A DNA stretch of 64,000 bases from Liolophura sinensis. Its lineage: Eukaryota; Mollusca; Polyplacophora; Chitonida; Chitonidae. A model generated the notes under the pieces. It worked only from the letters and a program-made list of their open reading frames with translations. It did no database searches and was not told the origin of the DNA. The stretch is from assembly GCF_032854445.1 (NCBI RefSeq), contig NC_088302.1, forward strand, positions 806,001 to 870,000, written 5' to 3'. Shown here piece after piece: positions 61,001 through 64,000 of the stretch (positions are counted from its first letter, which is position 1; the number at the start of each line of letters is the position of its first letter). The position numbers were made by a program, and so were the translations under genes.

Positions 61001-63308
61001 AGTTGTACAATCAGCATGGGTTACAACCAGTCTTACGGCTTACAATCAGTTGTACAATCAGCATGGGTTACAATCAATCATACGGCTTAAAATCGTTAAA
61101 TACATTCATGTGACCTGCCTTAGAAAAGGGGTGTAAATATATTCCGGTTCAGACGCAGACTCTGATAATAATGTCGTGGGTTCGAATCCAGCTGTCACGT
61201 CGTTTTTACAAACTCAGCGTACTTTCTCATACATTCTCTCTTTGTCTAATCTCGGAAGGTATATTAAATACATAAGTGCTTTATCGATGGGGAGGGTAAA
61301 TAGTAACTAAAGTCATAAATCTAATGACGTGCCTTTGAAGTAAAGCACTTGTTGAGGGAGAGATATAAATTCGTCTGCGCTACTGCGGTACATACAAATG
61401 CCGCTTTCGAATTGATGGACTTGCGGAATGCGGTTTCAGATTCCAGATCAACAGTCTCCGCAGGTGAGAAAAAAGTGACAACAACAAGAGCAGCACAAAC
61501 AACTACCCAGACAACAACACAGGCAACAACAGAGACAACAGTACAGGCAACACCCCAGACAGCAGCACAGGCAACAACCCAGACAACAGCAAAGGCAACA
61601 ACCGATATAATGACTACCATCACAGAAAGAGAGGTGACGATTTGTCCCTATGCCGGGGAGAAACATGACTCAGGTACTGTATGTAGTCGTTCACGCAATC
61701 AGTCATAATATCAGTATTGATCCCATACTGATGGTATTTACTATAATTGCATCTGTTTGACTTGGACTGGTGAGCTATAAACATTAAGTTTACAAACTTA
61801 AGCCCAATGAGGTAGCTTGTTCCAACCTAGCGTTTATTTCCGGAAGTTTGTGGGTTGTCTTGTGCTTGGAGGTTTGCCCGGTCCACGCTCCAAAACATGA
61901 AGTCCATCATAGGAATAAAATCCACTTCGGCACATCGTAAAACATGAAAAGATAAATACATGAATAAAGATAAGCAGATTCACTTTCAGAATACCCCCGC
62001 ATTTATCAGAGATGTATACTGTATTTTCCAAACCAGACACGTGTTTGGGGTTCGGGACCTGGGGTCAGGATCGTGGAGACTGCTTATCACGTGGTGGCCC
62101 GTGGGGGTGCGAACAGTGTGCTGCAGACCCGGAGTTTGCCCGAGGCTTCTGTCCTGTTATGTGTGGAATCTGTGATCGTGAGTCTCGGGACCCGATTGTT
62201 CATTTGTGTATTACCTAATAAACGTCTTAAATTACATTATAGATGAAATATTTTATCGGAACTCAGCAGCCAGTGCGTTTGTCCAACGCCTAAGTGTAAC
62301 AAGTGTAGATTTAGTTCATGTTTAAATGTAAAGCTCTTTGTTCATAGTGGTACTGGTAGTTTAAACATGTAACTGATGTCATTGTAGCCCAGTGTGACGG
62401 GTTGATGTGCGAACATGGCGGGACGCTGAACATAGACGAGTGTGAGTGTATCTGCCCGAGGTATTTTAGCGGAGACCGATGTCAGACAGGTATATACAAC
62501 ATTATCATAACCCGTTCGGACTAAACTAACGGTTACCACTCCGATACTGTGTATTGGGGTTTACCGGAAATTACTTAGATCGATGTACCTGGAAGCACAT
62601 TGTACACAATGACGTGAGCGTTTTCTAACATTTTACACCGACGATAAAGTCCAAATATTCGGGGTATTCTTTTCTTAGCGGGGTATGAAGCCTTACTGTT
62701 CGGACATGAGGTTAAGTGTTCAAAGACTCTCCCCGTTGAACCGTGCACAGCTCTCATTTTCATAGCAAAGGCTCCCTTTAACGTTCTTACACAGGAAGAT
62801 CTTCCACCAACGTGCGGATATCCTCCCACCATTATGCTGACCGTCCTACAATATGTGAAATATAAGTACGACGTAAAGCACCAATCAAATAAATAAATAA
62901 ATAAGTAAATATCGAATCAAATAAAGAAAAAAAGTTGTCACTGGAGGAAATGTTTACCTCCAACAGCCACATTATCAGGTGATCTCTGGTCACGGGCGGT
63001 TTTACAGAAAGAGGATGCTTTCTCACTTTGTTTGATCTGGAAAAGCATGCTAATTTAAGTTTCAAATCTGAATTTTTTGCTTGACATAATACGGAAGAAA
63101 AGCACAAGAGTCATCACGACACATAAATATCATCCGGTTTTCGATTAAGTGATCTGGAATGCGGTTTCAGACACAAGAGCCACTATTTCGTCAGGTATTC
63201 CAGAAGTGACCACTATAACAACAGCCCAGACAACAACCCAGGCAAGGGCTACAACCATCGCGAGAGAGGTGACGATTTGCCCCTATTCCGGGGAGAAACT
63301 TGACACAG
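37025..63308 (+). CDS. CAP-EGF-ShKT multidomain protein, copy 2 (broken frame, 3' incomplete)
   Basis: Exons 37025-37083, 39756-39935, 40419-40503, 45393-45550, 51219-51319, 51659-51742, 52895-52993, 56831-56944, 58125-58541, 58842-58979, 59413-59553, 60701-60802, 61440-61673, 62037-62177, 62388-62489 and 63171-63308, continuing past the window. Domains: linker, CAP, Cys hinge, EGF, ShKT, mucin-like linker, then [PST linker, ShKT, EGF] twice, then another linker. CAP motifs are AHNRIRG, IGQNAAWG, GHYTQ/LVYNTT and FCNYAPG. Exons match copy 1 in size and phase except the hinge exon (84 against 83 nt), whose extra base shifts the frame. No signal-peptide exon was found; the first exon is in phase with the end of copy 1 exon 11, so it may be an internal part of one large gene. 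Introns are full of arrays, five of them copied from splice junctions. Confidence 0.75.
37575..39560. repeat. 72-bp minisatellite with 648-bp higher-order unit
   Basis: About 27 units of the type catgactttatgtccacaag plus gtcgtcatcgctatgaacag, acatgaacaccagac..., all in the intron before the copy 2 CAP exon. A nine-unit block recurs: 37755-37952 is repeated at 38403-38600 almost unchanged, an offset of 648 bp (9 x 72). Confidence 0.93.
39756..39935 (+). CDS. CAP copy 2, N-terminal CAP exon
   Basis: 180 nt, phase 0 to 0; QPSETCAEEFRDIPGHTMC..., then IIRAHNRIRGNVDPPATDL, aligned with 24430-24612. Weak acceptor (cattttggaag) and the donor gttagt. Confidence 0.85.
40419..40503 (+). CDS. CAP copy 2, second CAP exon
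   Basis: 85 nt, phase 0 to 1, encoding VWDSELARVAGKWARQC...; same length as 25018-25102. Donor gtaagt. Unlike copy 1, its donor was not amplified. Confidence 0.9.
40530..41455. repeat. About 39-bp minisatellite, about 23 copies
   Basis: Unit gaaatacgtcacagcgtgta plus actttgtacgtgtctgact, with frequent substitutions. The Thr/Asp/Val-rich minus frame is a by-product. Confidence 0.9.
41500..42450. repeat. 57-bp minisatellite in a 171-bp higher-order repeat
   Basis: Three unit types (cttcattatgag/ttccataagcc, catcactgtggg/ctccataaggc, cttcactgtgag/cttcatatgcc) follow one another in fixed order about five times. The motif cgtacgtctacatacgctac is shared. Confidence 0.92.
42740..45392. repeat. About 115-bp array copied from the acceptor of the next exon
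   Basis: About 23 units, each with a branch-point-like tactgat, a pyrimidine tract (tctctccatcttttcttcac), cag, and the first bases of the exon (gttacgggttagcgattgga, cagaac), followed by actttctagggtgtgc instead of the real gctgcctggggtgctg. In the exon's frame nearly all copies hit TAG at the same spot. The last unit abuts the true exon at 45393. Confidence 0.95.
45393..45550 (+). CDS. CAP copy 2, GQN/HYTQ exon
   Basis: 158 nt, phase 1 to 0; YGLAIGQNAAWGAVSW..., IWYEEVKKYRFGE, ending GHYTQ before gtgtgt. The only full-length member behind the long array of acceptor copies. Confidence 0.9.
45551..45880. repeat. Degenerate copies of the HYTQ exon donor
   Basis: Four diverged units of about 77 bp, each with tacacag or a variant followed by gtggtgtctcc, gtagtgcattc, gtagtgcccc or gtagtgcctcc. 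They resemble the real junction tacacacag|gtgtgttctct. Old and only partly preserved. Confidence 0.65.
45930..48530. repeat. 67-bp minisatellite, subfamily 1, about 38 copies
   Basis: Unit gatgtatgtgaatgtagaag plus ttacattgtcggtctgtggt, cccatctgcaatgtccgtatagatcat. Copies near 47700-48350 are almost identical. In the intron after the HYTQ exon of copy 2. Confidence 0.94.
48530..50355. repeat. 67-bp minisatellite, subfamily 2, about 27 copies
   Basis: Same period and frame as subfamily 1, but the unit reads gaatgtgagtgttgtagatg, tggtattgtcggtctgtggt, tccagttgtgatgtgcgtat. The switch is abrupt at about 48530, with one hybrid unit at about 47680. Confidence 0.94.
50444..50503. other. 28-bp near-perfect hairpin with 4-nt loop
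   Basis: Left arm 50444-50471 (caatgtcgcacatatggcaa...) and right arm 50476-50503 (...gctatatgtgcgacattg) are complementary at 27 of 28 positions, with the exception a G-T pair; the loop is aaag. Just beyond the 67-bp array and upstream of the exon at 51219. Could be a foldback element, a small-RNA hairpin, or the scar of an inverted duplication. Confidence 0.8.
51219..51319 (+). CDS. CAP copy 2, CAP signature exon
   Basis: 101 nt, phase 0 to 2; LVYNTTVRVGCGYAKC..., MPFYFCNYAPG. Three bases shorter than copy 1. Acceptor tacttttttcag, donor gtaagg. Confidence 0.9.
51659..51742 (+). pseudogene. CAP copy 2 hinge exon with one-base frameshift
   Basis: 84 nt against 83 in copy 1. The upstream part reads in frame (QGLRSDYPYI), and the downstream part encodes the expected Cys hinge (QCSACPDNC, KGVC) only in the next frame. 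The extra base is placed by alignment at about 51690. Without correction a TAG follows a few codons later. No alternative AG or GT near either end restores phase. It may be a real lesion or a sequence error. Confidence 0.75.
52133..52398 (-). mobile_element. tRNA-headed SINE, nearly full length
   Basis: Minus orientation: head ggcctccgtggctcagttgg, B-box region gagttcaagtcc, body cctctcaccataatgctggc, tail end in aataaat. In the intron between hinge and EGF exons of copy 2. Confidence 0.88.
52895..52993 (+). CDS. CAP copy 2, EGF-like exon
   Basis: 99 nt, phase 1 to 1; six Cys (CNGKLCRNHGTLN..., TCQCECQPVYGGEEC). Same length as copy 1. Its 3' half plus donor gtgagt seeds the following array. 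Confidence 0.9.
52994..55505. repeat. 83-bp array copied from the EGF exon donor junction
   Basis: About 30 units. Each carries about 65 bp of the exon's 3' half (aacgtcatgacatgtcagtg, tgaatgtcaaccagtgtatg, gcggggaagagtgtgaacag), then gtgagtacagcatggaaccc. Most copies keep GTGAGT; a few have ctgagt. No copy has an acceptor, so these are exon stubs with usable donors only. Confidence 0.95.
55610..56630. repeat. 22-bp minisatellite, about 46 copies
   Basis: Unit cttgctcagttacagcttga plus ta or tg, with scattered variants. Directly follows the exon-derived array but is unrelated to it. Confidence 0.92.
56831..56944 (+). CDS. CAP copy 2, first ShKT-like exon
   Basis: 114 nt, phase 1 to 1; VFCPPEDAWFCG..., six Cys, ending LCPYLCGLCPG. 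Acceptor tgtattttgcag, donor gtaatc. Confidence 0.9.
56945..57410. repeat. About 60-70 bp array copied from the ShKT exon donor junction
   Basis: Seven copies of the exon end (ccgtccctctgcccgtacct, atgtggactgtgtccag) plus gtaatc and cttcctctcaac. All seven keep CAG|GTAATC (donors at about 57007, 57069, 57127, 57194, 57261, 57323 and 57392). Spacing varies from about 58 to 69 bp. Confidence 0.94.
57411..58124. other. Single-copy intron before the mucin-like exon
   Basis: No exon, array or SINE recognised in this 0.7 kb. The acceptor tgtttaacag at its end is good. Confidence 0.5.
58125..58541 (+). CDS. CAP copy 2, mucin-like exon
   Basis: 417 nt, phase 1 to 1, 138 codons rich in Thr and Ser (STQTTTSTPIVETT, ITTTTTEETTTT), low in Cys. 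Likely an O-glycosylated stalk. Copy 1 has no equivalent at this point. The minus strand is also open (Val/Asp-rich), a by-product of the codon bias. Confidence 0.8.
58842..58979 (+). CDS. Cassette 1 linker exon
   Basis: 138 nt, phase 1 to 1. T-rich, with SPGIPEVTATKS, then EREVTICHYSGKKHDSG. Homologous to 31550 and to 61440 and 63171. Donor gtactg. Confidence 0.85.
59413..59553 (+). CDS. Cassette 1 ShKT-like exon
   Basis: 141 nt, phase 1 to 1; DTCLGFGTWGQDRGDC..., GCEQC, GFCPVMCGICD; seven Cys. Together with the linker's single Cys it has an even number. Nearly identical to 62037-62177. Confidence 0.88.
59728..60003 (+). mobile_element. tRNA-headed SINE, plus orientation
   Basis: Head gtgtggccgatgtggttagc and gagttcaagtcc, body ctttcttcctctccggccgt and acaacataatgctggc, tail gaatcaaatagataaataaa. 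In the intron between ShKT and EGF exons of cassette 1. Confidence 0.85.
60005..60520. repeat. About 25-30 bp irregular minisatellite
   Basis: Words such as acaatcagttgtacaatca, acacggctt and atcatacggcttacaatc recur in variable order. A further block of the same words is at 60970-61100, on the other side of the EGF exon. Confidence 0.85.
60701..60802 (+). CDS. Cassette 1 EGF-like exon
   Basis: 102 nt, phase 1 to 1; QCDGLMCEHGGTLN, then DECECICPRYFSGDRC. Six Cys. Acceptor gttattgtag, donor gtatgt. Protein identical to the 62388 exon. Confidence 0.88.
60970..61100. repeat. Detached block of the 60005 minisatellite
   Basis: Contains the same 'cagttgtacaatcagcatgg' and 'aatcaatcatacggcttaaa' words as the array 0.5-0.8 kb upstream. 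Confidence 0.75.
61440..61673 (+). CDS. Cassette 2 linker exon, mucin-like
   Basis: 234 nt, phase 1 to 1. An internal run of TTQ/TTA repeats (AAQTTTQTTTQATTETT) makes it longer than its relatives, then EREVTICPYAGEKHDSG. The expansion is in-frame and probably came from trinucleotide or hexanucleotide slippage. Confidence 0.87.
62037..62177 (+). CDS. Cassette 2 ShKT-like exon
   Basis: 141 nt; same protein as 59413 apart from one Val to Ala change, although about nine bases differ. Flanking intron ends are similar too (tcagagatgtatactgtatt against tcagagatgtatattgtgtt). Confidence 0.88.
62388..62489 (+). CDS. Cassette 2 EGF-like exon
   Basis: 102 nt; same protein as 60701 with two silent differences. 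Acceptor tcattgtag, donor gtatat. Confidence 0.88.
62786..62913 (+). mobile_element. SINE 3' half
   Basis: Plus orientation: atcctcccaccattatgctg, then acgtaaagcaccaatcaaat and a TAAATAAATA tail. Head missing or very diverged. Between cassette 2 EGF and the next linker. Confidence 0.78.
63171..63308 (+). CDS. Cassette 3 linker exon
   Basis: 138 nt, phase 1 to 1; SSGIPEVTTITTAQ, then AREVTICPYSGEKLDTG. The exon end and donor gtactg are the seed of the array that fills the rest of the window. Cassette 3 ShKT and EGF exons are expected beyond 64000. Confidence 0.85.
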
Positions 63309-64000
63309 GTACTGTATATGCCGGGGGAAAAACATGCCCATGTAATGCATGTGCTGGGGCGAAAACATGACCCAGGCACTGTATATGCCAGGGAGAAACA
63401 CGACCGAGGTACTGCATATGCCGGGGAGAAACATGACTCAGGTACTGTACATGCTGGGGAGAAACATGACTCAGGCACTGTATATGGCGGGAGAAATATG
63501 ACTCAGGTAGTGCATATGCCGGTCAGAAAAATGACTCAGGTACTACATATGCCGGGGAGAAACATGACCCAGGTACTGGATATGCCGGCGAGAAACAAGA
63601 CTCAGATACTGTATATGCCGGGAAGAAACATGACTCAGGTATTGTATACGCCAGACAGAAACATGACTCAGGTACTGCATATGCCGGGAAGAAACATGAT
63701 ACAACCACTGTATATGTCAGGGAGAAACATGAAGCAGGTACTGTATATGCCAGCGAGAAACTTGACTCACGTATTGTATATACTGGGGAGAAACATGATT
63801 CAGGCACTGTATATGCCGGGGAGAAACATGATTCAGGACTGAATATGCCGGGAAGAAACATAACTCAAGTACTGTATATGCCGGGAGAAACATGACCAAG
63901 GTTCTGCATATGACGGGGAGAAACATGACTCAGGTACTGTATATGCATGGGAGAAGCATGACTCGGGCACTGTATATGCCGGGGAGAAACATGACTCAAG
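63309..64000. repeat. 33-bp array copied from the linker exon donor junction
   Basis: About 21 copies of gtactgtatatgccggggag plus aaacatgactcag, i.e. exon end (GEKHDSG codons) and donor. Most copies keep CAG|GTACTG. The period is 11 codons, so the array stays open in several frames on both strands. It runs off the edge. Confidence 0.94.

Overview
The window is eukaryotic, intron-rich, AT-rich and dominated by tandem repeats. Nothing in it is prokaryotic. Several copies of a tRNA-headed SINE with a TAAATAAATA-type tail and the body words 'ggtgttttacgccgtactcaagaat' (read in pieces) and 'ccagcattatggtgggagg', plus a second SINE with a GAGTGAGTGAG end, suggest a lophotrochozoan animal (mollusc or brachiopod). 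That placement is inference. I spliced all gene models by hand from GT/AG signals, reading phase and homology between the two CAP copies.

Layout. (1) 1-19057: a minus-strand, five-exon gene (start codon at 19057, stop at 5206) encoding a predicted secreted, cysteine-containing protein of about 133 residues that I do not recognise. Its introns and flank hold many minisatellites (periods 17 to 103 bp). (2) 19058-21783: a divergent intergenic region of about 2.7 kb. (3) 21784-33527: a plus-strand gene for a secreted multidomain protein: signal peptide, CAP (SCP/antigen-5/CRISP superfamily) domain, Cys hinge, EGF-like module, ShKT-like module, Pro/Ser/Thr linker, second ShKT-like module, and a candidate terminal exon. 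(4) 32590-35255: a 1.1 kb duplication that carries two copies of that candidate terminal exon. (5) 37025-64000: a second CAP/EGF/ShKT unit with the same exon sizes and phases, extended by a mucin-like exon and by repeated three-exon cassettes (linker, ShKT, EGF) that run off the right edge. Its hinge exon has one extra base that breaks the frame. Phase also allows units 3 and 5 to be one giant gene.

The most unusual feature is that at least six minisatellites in the two CAP units are made of copies of an adjoining exon-intron junction: the exon end plus its donor, or branch-point-like sequence, pyrimidine tract, acceptor and the start of the exon. They place dozens of decoy splice sites beside real exons. 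One array has about 23 decoy acceptors whose exon stubs nearly all carry the same in-frame stop. The proteins appear to be extracellular; a shared role of the CAP, EGF and ShKT modules in adhesion, defence or secretion is inference only.
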